Below are positions 53,370 through 62,038 of a stretch of 64,000 nucleotides of DNA, in pieces. Positions within the stretch are counted from its first letter, which is position 1, and every line of letters begins with the position of its first letter. The notes beneath the pieces were generated by a model. The model worked only from the letters and a program-made list of their open reading frames with translations, was not told the origin of the DNA and did not search any database. Source of the DNA: an uncultured Lachnospiraceae bacterium (GTDB lineage Bacteria > Bacillota > Clostridia > Lachnospirales > Lachnospiraceae); the NCBI GenBank assembly GCA_946624935.1, contig CAMOSN010000001.1:1-64000 (forward strand). Reading direction: 5' to 3'. A program made the position numbers and the translations under genes.

Positions 53370-53507
53370 TTACCTGTTCTTCTTTGCAGCCTCGTTTTTT
53401 TCTCCGTCTTTCCGATCTTCCGGGGAAGAATTCATCAACTTACCAACTACAATCATAACAACGACTACGACTCCAATCAGAACAATACCTGCTGCTGTCA
53501 TCATCAT
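53370..53507 (-). CDS. 45-aa single-span membrane protein upstream of pyk (not in ORF track)
   Basis: Reading the minus strand from three consecutive ATG codons gives a 45-residue protein with one hydrophobic stretch (AGIVLIGVVVVVMIVVG), then a short polar tail rich in Lys, Glu and Asn. AAAAGG lies about 6 nt upstream of the first ATG. The stop is 34 bp before the pyk start, so the two probably share a transcript. The composition (valine-rich span, charged tail) is that of a real small membrane protein rather than a chance frame, but no family is recognised. Confidence 0.6.
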   Translation of the reverse strand: MMMTAAGIVLIGVVVVVMIVVGKLMNSSPEDRKDGEKNEAAKKNR

Positions 53508-53591
53508 ATTCACCTTTTCTTTCTATTTTACGGCTGTCGGATTCCTGTCATAAGGGGCAGGACCCGCCCCGGCAGCAATTTATAAACAACT

Positions 53592-54080
53592 TCATTGAGA
53601 AAGAAAAGGGATCGGTTTACATCCGTCCTTCAAATGCAGGAACCGTAGAATCTTCCTGTTGGAACTGCAAAAATGCTCTGCGCGGATGATCCGCTGTGGA
53701 AGCGAAAAGGCCGCAGCGCGGATCATATGAAGCAGTTTTTCGCTGCACAGCTGCTGATTTACGGACTGTCTTTGGCCCGGTTCTTTCCGGATATGGTTTA
53801 CCGGAACAGTTTCGTTATGAGACGTTGACCGAAATAAAGGCAGTGCCTGCCAGGAGGTGGAAGAACGGATCTGACCCGCTGATATGGGAGCAGTGTGCAG
53901 ATTTTCAGTGAAAAACGTATTCTCTTTTACCGTAAGAAGATGTGCTCTTTCCTGCTGTGATGCCTGATATGCAGTATAAAAAAGGGAGTAGAATAACAGA
54001 CAGGCCAGAAACAGCGAAAATACCCGGTCGGAGCTGCGACCATTTCTGTACAGATAACGTCTGAAGGGTTTATCGTTCAA
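53592..54080 (-). CDS. Hypothetical membrane protein
   Basis: I do not recognise this protein. TTG 54080 has GGAGG 8 nt upstream; the track start is ATG 54104. The product would be about 162 aa: a basic N-terminus (FRRYLYRNGR), one hydrophobic segment (VFSLFLACLLFYSLFYTAY) and a polar external part without clear motifs. Codon use is less regular than in its neighbours and it sits between repeat-bearing gaps, so it may be a decayed or spurious gene. Confidence 0.35.
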   Translation of the reverse strand: MNDKPFRRYLYRNGRSSDRVFSLFLACLLFYSLFYTAYQASQQERAHLLTVKENTFFTENLHTAPISAGQIRSSTSWQALPLFRSTSHNETVPVNHIRKEPGQRQSVNQQLCSEKLLHMIRAAAFSLPQRIIRAEHFCSSNRKILRFLHLKDGCKPIPFLSQ

Positions 54081-54146
54081 AAGATCCGCCTCCGCTTCCA
54101 ACATTGTTTCATATTTATTGTACCATGCCGGATATCTTTATGCAAT

Positions 54147-54324
54147 GGGACAGAGGGACGTTCCTTTCGGCCCTGGATGGAACAAAGGATCCTTCTTTCT
54201 GCCCCTGAACTGCCCCTTGTTCTGTTTTTCCACCGTTCAGCGTTTGGGAAGGTTACCATTGGAAATCTGTAAGAATTTTCCCCGTAAAACAAAAAACGGG
54301 ACAGAAGGAACGTCCCTCTGTCCC
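54147..54324. mobile_element. 178-bp stretch bounded by 20-bp perfect inverted repeats (MITE/REP-pair-like)
   Basis: GGGACAGAGGGACGTTCCTT at 54147-54166 is repeated in inverted orientation at 54305-54324. The inside has no coding potential that I trust. The ends share GGGACAG with the REP-like palindromes at 27787 and 51877. The arrangement fits two REP units facing each other or a small non-autonomous element; no transposase is present. Confidence 0.55.
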
Positions 54325-54340
54325 GCTGTCCCAGTGTCGA

Positions 54341-55240
54341 TTATTTGTCGAGCTTTCTCATCTCAACGCCGGTGATCTTCTCATAGTATTTCAGGATCGC
54401 GCTATGGTCATCGCTGCCGCAGCCGTTGTTGTGCAGCCACTGAAGCATTTCCTGTACAGCGCTGGTCAGGATCATCGGAGTGCCTACGCCGTGACCGGTA
54501 TCCAGAGCGTTGTTCAGATCCTTGATGTGCAGATCGATACGGAAGCCGGGTTTGAAGTTGCCGTCCAGCATCATCGGAACCTTCGCATCCATAACGGTGG
54601 ATCCTGCAAGGCCGCCGCGGATCGCTGCGAATACCTTCTCGGGATCAACGCCTGCCATGATCGCCAGCTCATAAGCCTCTGCGCAAGCTGCGATGTTCAC
54701 AGCAACGATTACCTGGTTGGCCAGCTTTGTGGTGTTGCCTGCGCCGTTTACATCACCGCAGTGTACCACGGAAGCGCCCATCACATTCAGAAGTTCGCAA
54801 TATTTGTCGAACATGGCCTTCGGGCCGCCGCACATAATGGAAAGGGTTCCGTCGATAGCCTTGGGCTCTCCACCGGATACCGGAGCATCCATCATGTTGA
54901 TGCCTTTTTCTGCGCACTTTTCAGCGATGTCCTTGGACTGCAGCGGAGCGATGGAGCTCATGTCGATGATATCCAGACCCGGCTTTGCACCTTCTGCAAC
55001 ACCGTTTGCACCGAAGATCGCTTCTCTTACATGCGGAGAATTGGGAACCATGGTGATGACAACATCGCTCTTGGAAGCAACGTCAGCATTGCTCTCGCCG
55101 CGAACTGCGCCGCAGGATACAACGTCATCCAGAGCAGCCTTTGCGAAGGGATCAAAAGCAGTAACTTCATAGCCGGCCTTCAGCAGGTTCTTGCACATCG
55201 GGCGTCCCATAATTCCAAGTCCAATAAATCCAACTTTCAT
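54341..55240 (-). CDS. NAD(P)-dependent beta-hydroxyacid dehydrogenase (tartronate semialdehyde reductase-like)
   Basis: The 299-aa protein belongs to the family of GarR, 3-hydroxyisobutyrate dehydrogenase and sulfolactaldehyde reductase. It shows the Rossmann GFIGLGIMGRPM (residues 4-15), substrate loop DAPVSGGEPKAIDGTL, and catalytic Lys in GAGNTTKLANQ. ATG 55240 begins MKVGFIG; the track start at 55306 is upstream of AAAGGTG. It follows the split transketolase genes, separated by a hairpin. Likely substrates are three-carbon semialdehydes; the exact one cannot be read. Confidence 0.85.
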   Translation of the reverse strand: MKVGFIGLGIMGRPMCKNLLKAGYEVTAFDPFAKAALDDVVSCGAVRGESNADVASKSDVVITMVPNSPHVREAIFGANGVAEGAKPGLDIIDMSSIAPLQSKDIAEKCAEKGINMMDAPVSGGEPKAIDGTLSIMCGGPKAMFDKYCELLNVMGASVVHCGDVNGAGNTTKLANQVIVAVNIAACAEAYELAIMAGVDPEKVFAAIRGGLAGSTVMDAKVPMMLDGNFKPGFRIDLHIKDLNNALDTGHGVGTPMILTSAVQEMLQWLHNNGCGSDDHSAILKYYEKITGVEMRKLDK

Positions 55241-55297
55241 GATAATCACACCTTTCCGGTACTGTGTACCAATGTATCCGATATTTCCAGCGAAACA

Positions 55298-55318
55298 GCC
55301 AGGCACCCCGAAGGTGCC
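55298..55318 (-). other. Hairpin between transketolase and dehydrogenase genes
   Basis: CAGGCACC/GGTGCCTG with a 5-nt loop. No U-run follows on the minus strand, so partial termination or processing is more likely than a full stop. Confidence 0.5.
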
Positions 55319-55339
55319 TGACCATATTTTTATTTCGAA

Positions 55340-56275
55340 TTACAGATTGTAGATCTTCTCTACTGCTTCCTGAATGTGAGCAGCGGTCAGACCAAGGTAA
55401 TTCAGAATGTCATCATAGTTATGAGCAGACTCACCGAAGCGGTCTTCCACACCTACGAACTCGATCGGGGTACGCTCCAGGCGAAGTGCTTCTGCGATAG
55501 CGCCACCAAGGCCGCCGATCACACTGTGCTCTTCTGCCGTTACAACGCCCTTCACGTCTCTTGCCAGAGCTGCGATCGCTTCGCAGTTCATCGGCTTGAT
55601 GGACGGAACGTTGACAACGCGAACGGAGATCTTGCCTTCCAGAGCCTTTGCAGCCTCCAGAGCCTTCGGAACCATAACGCCGCAGGCGAATACGGTCACA
55701 TCCGTACCTTCCTTCAGAACGACCGGCTCACCGGGCTTGAACTCAGCGCCTTCCGGTGTAACATTGTCATAAGGATTGCGGTTTACACGGATGTACATCG
55801 GGCCTTCGTGGGAAGCCATATACTTTGTGATCGCAACAGTCTCGTTGGCATCCGCCGGAACGAATACGGACATGTTCGGAATCACGCGCATGTAAGCGAT
55901 GTCATCGATGGACTGATGGGTCGCGCCATCACCGAAATCGGAGCAGCCTGCGGAGGAACCGCAGATCTTCACGTTCAGCTTGCCGATGGCGATCGACTGA
56001 CGGATCTGGTCATAAGCACGGCCTGCAGCAAATACTGCAAAGGAGGCTGCGAACGGGATCTTGCCGACTCTGGAAAGTCCGCCGGCGGTGGAAAGCATGT
56101 TTGCTTCCGCAATACCCATCTCAATGTGACGATCTTCCAGACCGGGCTCTACTTCGACCATCTTGCCCATGGTGGAACCGCCAAGGTCAGCATCCAGTAC
56201 TACGATATCTTTATTCTCGCGGCAGAGCTCGAGAAGAGTCTGTCCATATGCTGTTCTCTGATTTTTTTCAGCCAT
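55340..56275 (-). CDS. Transketolase, C-terminal subunit (split enzyme)
   Basis: The 311-aa protein supplies the pyrimidine-binding and C-terminal domains of a transketolase. It includes DADLGGST, HIEMGIAEANMLSTAGGLS (with the TPP-activating Glu), SIDDIAYMRVIPNM and a C-terminal GLGGAIAEAL. The N-terminal partner is encoded 24 bp upstream. Split transketolases in catabolic clusters often act on specialised ketose substrates rather than in the general pentose phosphate pathway. Confidence 0.9.
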   Translation of the reverse strand: MAEKNQRTAYGQTLLELCRENKDIVVLDADLGGSTMGKMVEVEPGLEDRHIEMGIAEANMLSTAGGLSRVGKIPFAASFAVFAAGRAYDQIRQSIAIGKLNVKICGSSAGCSDFGDGATHQSIDDIAYMRVIPNMSVFVPADANETVAITKYMASHEGPMYIRVNRNPYDNVTPEGAEFKPGEPVVLKEGTDVTVFACGVMVPKALEAAKALEGKISVRVVNVPSIKPMNCEAIAALARDVKGVVTAEEHSVIGGLGGAIAEALRLERTPIEFVGVEDRFGESAHNYDDILNYLGLTAAHIQEAVEKIYNL

Positions 56276-56299
56276 TTTGATTTCCTCCTCCGTACTTCC

Positions 56300-57121
56300 T
56301 TATGAAAGCTCCGCAAGTGCCTGGTCATACTCTTCCTGGGTAAGCGCCTTGTTGTGATAACCGGCCTTGTTCTCAGCAAAGCTTACGCCCTTGCCTTTTA
56401 CGGTGTGTGCTACGATTGCGGTCGGCTTGTCGGTGCATTTCTCAGCATCGTCAAGAGCGGTCAGGATCTGCTCCATGTTGTGGCCGTCGATCTCGATCAC
56501 GTTCCAGCCGAAGGCTCTCCACTTGTCAGCTATCGGCTCGGAATTCAGTCTGTCTTTGATGAAGCCCTGTGCCTGCAGGCCGTTGTTGTCGATGATCGCG
56601 CAAAGATTGTTCATCTTCTTCGCGCCGGCTGCCATAGCAGCTTCCCAGATCTGTCCTTCGTCCATCTCGCCGTCGCCTACCAGTACATATACACGGTTGG
56701 GCTTCTCGTCGAGCTTCAGGCCGATCGCCATGCCAAGTCCAAGGGAAAGTCCCTGTCCCAGAGAACCGGTACCTGCTTCGATACCCGGAGTTCCAAGATG
56801 CGGATGGCCCTGCAGATAGAAACCGATATCCTTGCAGTGCGGAAGATCGTCTACCGGGAAGAAACCTCTCTCAGCAAGTGCAGAATACTGCAGGATTGCT
56901 ACATGTCCCTTGGAAAGCAGGAAATAATCTCTTCCTTCCCATTCCGGATTCTTCGGATCCAGTTTCAGCTTGTGGAAATACAGTGCCGCTACCAGGTCAG
57001 CGCTGGAGCAGCTTCCGCCTACATGTCCGGCCACGCCGACACCGATGCACTTGATGCAGTCACGTCTGAGCAGCTGGCCCTTTTCCTCGAGTGATTTGAT
57101 CAGCTCTTTACTGTATGCCAT
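56300..57121 (-). CDS. Transketolase, N-terminal subunit (split enzyme)
   Basis: The 273-aa protein carries the TPP diphosphate-binding half: GHVGGSCSSADLVAALYF, LSKGHVAILQYSALAERG, GTGSLGQGLSLGLGMA and the metal-binding VGDGEMDEGQIWEAAMAA (GDG...N-type motif ending NNLCAIIDNNG). ATG 57121 follows AGGAGGG; the track start at 57145 lies before it. It is the first gene of the operon and is divergent from gntR. Confidence 0.92.
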   Translation of the reverse strand: MAYSKELIKSLEEKGQLLRRDCIKCIGVGVAGHVGGSCSSADLVAALYFHKLKLDPKNPEWEGRDYFLLSKGHVAILQYSALAERGFFPVDDLPHCKDIGFYLQGHPHLGTPGIEAGTGSLGQGLSLGLGMAIGLKLDEKPNRVYVLVGDGEMDEGQIWEAAMAAGAKKMNNLCAIIDNNGLQAQGFIKDRLNSEPIADKWRAFGWNVIEIDGHNMEQILTALDDAEKCTDKPTAIVAHTVKGKGVSFAENKAGYHNKALTQEEYDQALAELS

Positions 57122-57424
57122 GATATTGTCCCTCCTGTGGTTCATAGCAATCCATTTGGTTCTTCCTGTATCTGCGGCTACAGAATTGATCTGTAAGCTG
57201 TAAGCTGTATAACAGGTTGGTTACAGTATAGTATAGTTCCATATTCTTGTCAATTGTGCAATCTCCATAATAGTTTGTCTTCCATTTATACACTTTCAAC
57301 AAAGCATTTCCATTGACATTCCAGGTTCCTCAAAGTAAAATCATGGGAAGATGATTCACTCTCATACTTTAAGAAAATGATCCATGTCAAACAGGATTAC
57401 GGAAAGCAGAGGCACAGGCCGATT
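57122..57424. promoter_or_regulatory. Divergent control region between transketolase and gntR genes
   Basis: On the minus strand TTGACA (57248-57253) and TATACT (57225-57230) are 17 bp apart. Just downstream is CTGT-ATA-ACAG (57205-57215), next to three direct CTGTA repeats (57191-57209). The gntR promoter is not obvious; nothing else was recognised. Confidence 0.55.
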
Positions 57425-58111
57425 ATGCAGATCACACCTATTCAAAAAGTCAATGTCGTTGAAGAAATCTTTGAGCAGCTGGAATCCATGCTGATCGAAG
57501 GCACCTGGAAACCCGGGGATAAAATACCGTCCGAAAACGAGCTTTCCGAGACCTTCGGAGTCAGTAGGATGACTGTCCGGCAGGCTCTTCAGAAAATGAA
57601 GGCACTTGGCCTGATCGAGACCCGTTCCGGCTCCGGCTCCTATGTCCGGCAGGTAAACCCCGACGACAGCCTTCAGGACCTGGTTCCTCTGATGGTTCTG
57701 GGAGATACCTCCCAGCAGCAGGTATTCCAGTTCCGCGAGATCATTGATGCGGAAAGCATCCGGATCGCGACGCCCATCGCTACGACGGAGGATCTCTCCC
57801 GTCTGGAGGAACTCCTTGGAAAGATGAAGCAGTCCGCCGACAATGGTGACGGAGAAAAATTCTCGGAATACGATCTGAAATTCCACATGGGAATTGTCGA
57901 GATCACCGGCAATCCGCTGATCATCCGGACCAATCAGATCCTTCAGGCAGTTCTTGCCGAATCCATGAACTCCGTGATCGAAAAAATGCGCTTTGCTCCC
58001 GGACTGGACTATCACGAAAAAATCCTGAACGCCATGAAGGACAAAGACGCGCATCTTGCGGAGAAGCTCATGCGGGAACACATCCGTCAGAATTATCATT
58101 ACTTCGAATAA
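57425..58111 (+). CDS. GntR-family transcriptional regulator (FadR/FCD type)
   Basis: The 228-aa protein has an N-terminal winged helix-turn-helix (residues about 5-70, KIPSENELSETFGVSRMTVRQALQKMKALGLIETRSGSGSYV in part) and a helical ligand domain of the FCD type, with EIIDAESIRIA and metal-site His residues in FHMGIVE and LMREHIRQNY. The track start at 57377 is possible, but ATG 57425 gives the usual size. Its site between the transketolase and SDR/Tct operons makes it the likely regulator of both, responding to a pathway acid. Confidence 0.85.
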   Translation: MQITPIQKVNVVEEIFEQLESMLIEGTWKPGDKIPSENELSETFGVSRMTVRQALQKMKALGLIETRSGSGSYVRQVNPDDSLQDLVPLMVLGDTSQQQVFQFREIIDAESIRIATPIATTEDLSRLEELLGKMKQSADNGDGEKFSEYDLKFHMGIVEITGNPLIIRTNQILQAVLAESMNSVIEKMRFAPGLDYHEKILNAMKDKDAHLAEKLMREHIRQNYHYFE

Positions 58112-58166
58112 TGCGAATATTGCGAAACATTCGAATCATATGAATAATGCCAATCCCGCGATCCTG

Positions 58167-58205
58167 CAGGGACTGCCCTCTTTACGGAGGCCAGTCCCTG
58201 TTTTT
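58167..58205 (+). terminator. Terminator of gntR
   Basis: CAGGGACTG and CAGTCCCTG pair (58167-58175 with 58192-58200), with an inner CCTC/GAGG stem, followed by TTTTT. Confidence 0.85.
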
Positions 58206-58217
58206 ATGACAGCATCA

Positions 58218-58988
58218 TTACAGGCAGGCGTCCCAGCCGCCGTCCACATAGATCGTCTGGCCGCTGATGTAATCGGCTGCATTGGAAGCAAGCATTACTG
58301 CAACACCGGCAAGGTCCTTTGTCGGATCTCCCCATCTGCGCAGCGGCACCTCGCTCTTGACCCATGCATCAAATTCCGGATCCTCCGAGAGTGGCTTTGT
58401 CAGATCCGTAAGGAAATAGCCGGGTCCGATTGCATTGACATTGATGTTGTACTGACCCCATTCCGTAGCCATGGACTTGGTCAGCGTTACGATTCCACCC
58501 TTGGCGGCGCAGTAATTACCGATATTCGGACGGACCATCATTGCATTGATCGAAGAAATATTGACGATCTTTCCGTAGTTTCTCTTGATCATGCCTCTTG
58601 CAACCGCTCTGCCGGTGATAAATGCACCGGTAAGGTTGACATCGATGACCTTCCGCCAGTTCTCCACCGGCATATCGATCAGCAGATCCCGTTTATGGAT
58701 TCCCGCATTGTTGACCAGAATATCGATCGGTCCGACCTCGTTCTCGATCCGGCTGACCGCCGCTTCTACCTGCTCTTCGTTCGAAATATCGAAGGCATAG
58801 CCGGGAACTTCATGCCCTTCCTCCTTCAGCGCAGCGGTGGCTTTATCCAGCGCGGCCTGGCTGATATCGCTCAGCACAACCTTTGCACCAGCCTGCAGCA
58901 TACCTCTTGCGATCTGGTTGCCCAGTCCCTGCGCACTTCCGGTGACAAGTGCAATATGCCCCTCAAGTGAAAACATGTTTGTTGTCAT
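58218..58988 (-). CDS. Short-chain dehydrogenase/reductase (gluconate 5-dehydrogenase-like)
   Basis: The 256-aa classical SDR has TGSAQGLGNQIA (residues about 16-27), NNAGI, the catalytic Ser in ISSINAM and YxxxK in NYCAAKGG. The order and wording are close to the IdnO/KduD group that oxidises sugar acids. The ATG follows AGGAGCG. It is the last gene of the tct-SDR operon. The substrate is inferred only from context. Confidence 0.85.
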   Translation of the reverse strand: MTTNMFSLEGHIALVTGSAQGLGNQIARGMLQAGAKVVLSDISQAALDKATAALKEEGHEVPGYAFDISNEEQVEAAVSRIENEVGPIDILVNNAGIHKRDLLIDMPVENWRKVIDVNLTGAFITGRAVARGMIKRNYGKIVNISSINAMMVRPNIGNYCAAKGGIVTLTKSMATEWGQYNINVNAIGPGYFLTDLTKPLSEDPEFDAWVKSEVPLRRWGDPTKDLAGVAVMLASNAADYISGQTIYVDGGWDACL

Positions 58989-59018
58989 TTCTTCATCGCT
59001 CCTGGAAACATTTTTTGA

Positions 59019-59771
59019 TTAATAGCAGGTTACACCGCCGTCAACAGGCAGAGATACACCATTGATAAAGCTTGCTTCTTCGCTGGCCAGATACAGCACT
59101 GCATTTGCCACATCCGCTGCGGATGCAAGTCTTCCCAGCGGTACCTCGCCAAGGCGTTCCGCTTTGCGCTCCGGATCCTTGAACAGCACTTCCACAAGCG
59201 GAGTGTGCACGGTGCTGGGATGGATGGAATTGCAGCGGATATTGTCTTTTCCGTAACGGGATGCGATCGCTTTTGTAAGCATGGTCACAGCACCCTTGGA
59301 AGCGGTATATGCTTCCGGTGTATATTTATGACCGATCAGACCGCATACGGAGGAAGTGTTGATGATGCTGCCGCCGCCCTGCTTACGCATAACTGGGATC
59401 GCATACTTTGTGCCAAGGAACACAGATCCGGTGTTGACCTTCATCATCGTGCACCACTCTTCGATCGTCATTTCTTCCACAGGTTTACGGATGTTGATGC
59501 CTGCATTGTTGACCACCACATCGAGCTTTCCTGTCTTTTCCACGGCAAAGTCAACAGCAGCCTTCCAGTCCGCTTCACTGGTCACATCGGCTTTGATGAA
59601 CCATGCTTTTCCGCCATCCGCGTTGATGGATGCAGCAGTCGCCTCTCCCTTTTCCGCATCCAGATCCACGATAATGATCTGTGCGCCGTTGTCTGCAAGA
59701 AGACGCGCCATCTCGCTTCCAAGTCCGCCGCCTGCTCCAGTAATCAGAATGGTTTTATCTTTTACCGTCAT
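59019..59771 (-). CDS. Short-chain dehydrogenase/reductase
   Basis: The 250-aa classical SDR has the cofactor loop TGAGGGLGSEMA (residues 11-22), NNAGIN, catalytic Ser in NTSSVCG and the YxxxK in AYTASKGA. An Asp at the end of beta-2 (IIVDLDAEKG) suggests NAD rather than NADP preference. It precedes a second SDR by 30 bp; the pair may catalyse consecutive or stereo-specific oxidations of the imported substrate. Confidence 0.85.
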   Translation of the reverse strand: MTVKDKTILITGAGGGLGSEMARLLADNGAQIIIVDLDAEKGEATAASINADGGKAWFIKADVTSEADWKAAVDFAVEKTGKLDVVVNNAGINIRKPVEEMTIEEWCTMMKVNTGSVFLGTKYAIPVMRKQGGGSIINTSSVCGLIGHKYTPEAYTASKGAVTMLTKAIASRYGKDNIRCNSIHPSTVHTPLVEVLFKDPERKAERLGEVPLGRLASAADVANAVLYLASEEASFINGVSLPVDGGVTCY

Positions 59772-59817
59772 TGTACCTCTTCCTTTCTTAAATTCATGTT
59801 AAATTTGCTGCTACTTA

Positions 59818-59848
59818 TACAAAGCCCGCTGTTGCAGCGGGCTTTTGT
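59818..59848 (-). terminator. Hairpin between tctA and the SDR genes
   Basis: A perfect 11-bp stem AAAGCCCGCTG/CAGCGGGCTTT with a 3-nt loop. Only three U follow on the minus strand, so it may reduce rather than stop expression of the SDR genes; it is also plausible on the plus strand. Confidence 0.65.
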
Positions 59849-59889
59849 AACGATTTGGGATGCTTTGTCAAAAGCAGTACGACATCCTG

Positions 59890-61392
59890 TTATTTTTTCG
59901 CGCTGGCCAGCTCTTCTTTCGTACTCTTCACGGTCTTGATGGTACCGGAGATCAGGGAGTAAAGCACTACCACGATCAGGATATCACCAACCACACGGGT
60001 AAGGACCGAACCGCTCATGGTCAGCGACTGACGGAAGTTGATATCGGCCGTTCCACCCAGGATCAGGCCCAGGGTCAGCGGCGCCAGCGGGAAATTGAGC
60101 TTTCGCAGGATGAAGCCGATCACACCGAACACCAGCATCAGCTTTACATCGAACAGATTGGTACGGGAAGCGTATGCACCCACGACCGTAAGGGTCACGA
60201 TGATGGGCATGAGCAGTTTACGGTTGATCTGCAGGATCTTAACCATCGGCTTGGTGAGCACAAGGGCAAGGCCAAGCATAACAATGGCTGCAACCATCAG
60301 CGTAAGACCGACGGTGTACATGAAGCTCGGGCTCTTTACGGTAAGCATGGGTCCGGGCTGAATACCGTGCAGGTTCAGGGCTGCCAGGAACATAGCCGCC
60401 TGGGTACTGCCGGGAATTGCCAGGGTCAGCATGGGGATCATGGCACCGGGGATACACGCATTGTTCGCTGTCTCGGAGCAGGCAAGTCCTTCAAAGGAGC
60501 CTTTGCCGAATTCTTCCTTGTTTTTGCTGCTGGACTTACCGGTCGAATAGGAAAGCCATGCCGCAATATCTTCGCCGGCACCGGGGATCGCTCCGATGCC
60601 GCAGCCGATCAGCGTGGAACGAAGCAGCGGCTTCATCAGCGCCCGGAATTCCTCCTTATTGGGAAGGATCGTGCCCATATCCGAGTTTACCTCAAACGGC
60701 GTTCGATCCTGCAGAACCGTCAGCACCTCAGCGATGCCGAACAGACCGATCAGCGCGGGGATCAGCTCGACGCCGCTGCGCAGCTGGGAAATGAATACGA
60801 AACGTCCGCTGTTGTACATCGATTCCACACCGATCAGAGCAACGAAGAAGCCCATAAAACCGGCCAGCCAGCCCTTCAGTGGCGAGCAGTCCACGGAAAG
60901 GTTGCCGCAGATGGTGATGCCGAAGATCGCCAGAAGGAACATTTCCCATTTACCGAACTTCAGCGCGATGCTGGAAAGGAACGGCGTTGCGATCATCATG
61001 ATCACGCAGGAAAGAATCGTGCCCAGGCAGCTGGCCAGAACACCACCGAACAGTGCTTTGCCGCCTTTTCCCTTTTTAGCCAGCGGGTACCCGTCCAGAG
61101 CCGTCGCTGCAGCATTCGGAGTACCGGGAATGTTCAGCATGATCGCGGAGAACAGTCCGCCGGAAACAGCGCCTACATACACGCCGAGCATAAATGCCAC
61201 GGCCTGATCCGAAGGCAGTGTGTAGGTCAGGTTGATCAGAAGCGCCAGTGCCATGGTGCCGGTCAGACCGGGGATGGCACCCACCACCAGGCCGAGAAGT
61301 ACAGCACCGGCAACGATCAGAAGGTTCCATCCTTCAAACACTCCGCCGGCTGCCACTGCCAGGAGGCTGAATTGTTTTAAGATTCCACCCAT
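59890..61392 (-). CDS. tctA: Tripartite tricarboxylate transporter, large membrane subunit
   Basis: TctA is the main membrane channel of TTT systems. The 500-aa protein has about twelve hydrophobic segments and the two repeated family signatures GLVVGAIPGLTGTMALALLINLTY (near residue 35) and GAIPGAGEDIAAWLSYSTGKSS (near 255). The gene lies after tctB in the order tctC-tctB-tctA. Transport is driven by ion gradients in the family. Confidence 0.95.
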   Translation of the reverse strand: MGGILKQFSLLAVAAGGVFEGWNLLIVAGAVLLGLVVGAIPGLTGTMALALLINLTYTLPSDQAVAFMLGVYVGAVSGGLFSAIMLNIPGTPNAAATALDGYPLAKKGKGGKALFGGVLASCLGTILSCVIMMIATPFLSSIALKFGKWEMFLLAIFGITICGNLSVDCSPLKGWLAGFMGFFVALIGVESMYNSGRFVFISQLRSGVELIPALIGLFGIAEVLTVLQDRTPFEVNSDMGTILPNKEEFRALMKPLLRSTLIGCGIGAIPGAGEDIAAWLSYSTGKSSSKNKEEFGKGSFEGLACSETANNACIPGAMIPMLTLAIPGSTQAAMFLAALNLHGIQPGPMLTVKSPSFMYTVGLTLMVAAIVMLGLALVLTKPMVKILQINRKLLMPIIVTLTVVGAYASRTNLFDVKLMLVFGVIGFILRKLNFPLAPLTLGLILGGTADINFRQSLTMSGSVLTRVVGDILIVVVLYSLISGTIKTVKSTKEELASAKK

Positions 61393-61410
61393 AGATATTT
61401 CCTCCCCTTT

Positions 61411-61902
61411 TTATGGCATGGTGATATTGAATCCGAGCTTAAATGCATAGTAAACAATGGCAGACATTGCAATCGCGATAATGATCGAGATCCACCACTG
61501 CTTCATCGCCTTCAGATAAAGGAAATTGGCAATGAGATAAATGGACGTAGCAATAATAAAATGCATACGGCCCAGAAGCCCCCAGATGTAAACGACCATC
61601 ATCAGAATCAGAATCAGAACACGTACTGTTCCGTCACTGGTGACAAACTCCTTCAGGAAAGCTCCGTTCATCACTTCCTTGAACTCCGTAAGCCCGCCCA
61701 GCTTGAATCCGATAAATGCAAGCACTGCGCCGAGCAGAATGATCACTCCGCCGACAATTGCCGGGAAGAAACCGGGAGCATCCAGGAAGGTGTTATAGAT
61801 TTTCATATTCAGCGCGTCGACAACGATAAAAATGCCGAACAGCACAAGCAGAATACCGCTGACAAAATCCTTTGCCGCGCTTCTCTCTTTCTTTTCCTGC
61901 AT
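61411..61902 (-). CDS. tctB: Tripartite tricarboxylate transporter, small membrane subunit
   Basis: The 163-aa protein has four hydrophobic segments (FVSGILLVLFGIFIVVDAL, FFPAIVGGVIILLGAVLAFIGF, VLILILMMVVYIWGLL and WWISIIIAIAMSAIVYYAF), as expected of TctB. It is 18 bp upstream of tctA. Confidence 0.9.
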   Translation of the reverse strand: MQEKKERSAAKDFVSGILLVLFGIFIVVDALNMKIYNTFLDAPGFFPAIVGGVIILLGAVLAFIGFKLGGLTEFKEVMNGAFLKEFVTSDGTVRVLILILMMVVYIWGLLGRMHFIIATSIYLIANFLYLKAMKQWWISIIIAIAMSAIVYYAFKLGFNITMP

Positions 61903-61933
61903 GTTTATTTTTCCTCATTAAAAGCAGAACCAG

Positions 61934-62005
61934 GGGGATACAGCAGATGATATATCCCCGACACTCGTAAAAGGAGCGCCGCGGCGCAGCGCCTGCAACG
62001 CTCCT
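61934..62005 (-). other. Two hairpins between tctC and tctB
   Basis: GGGGATA/TATCCCC (61934-61959) and AGGAGCG/CGCTCCT enclosing a GC-rich inner stem (61972-62005), the latter followed on the minus strand by TTTTAC. This layout usually lets the binding protein be made in excess over the membrane subunits. Confidence 0.6.
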
Positions 62006-62038
62006 CTATGATCCTATGTCGGTAAAACCGCTTGCAGC

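Noticed and set aside
59860-61380. 506-aa ORF on plus strand opposite tctA
   Set aside because: Product is rich in His, Gln and Gly with no recognisable domain, the typical mirror of a hydrophobic membrane gene.
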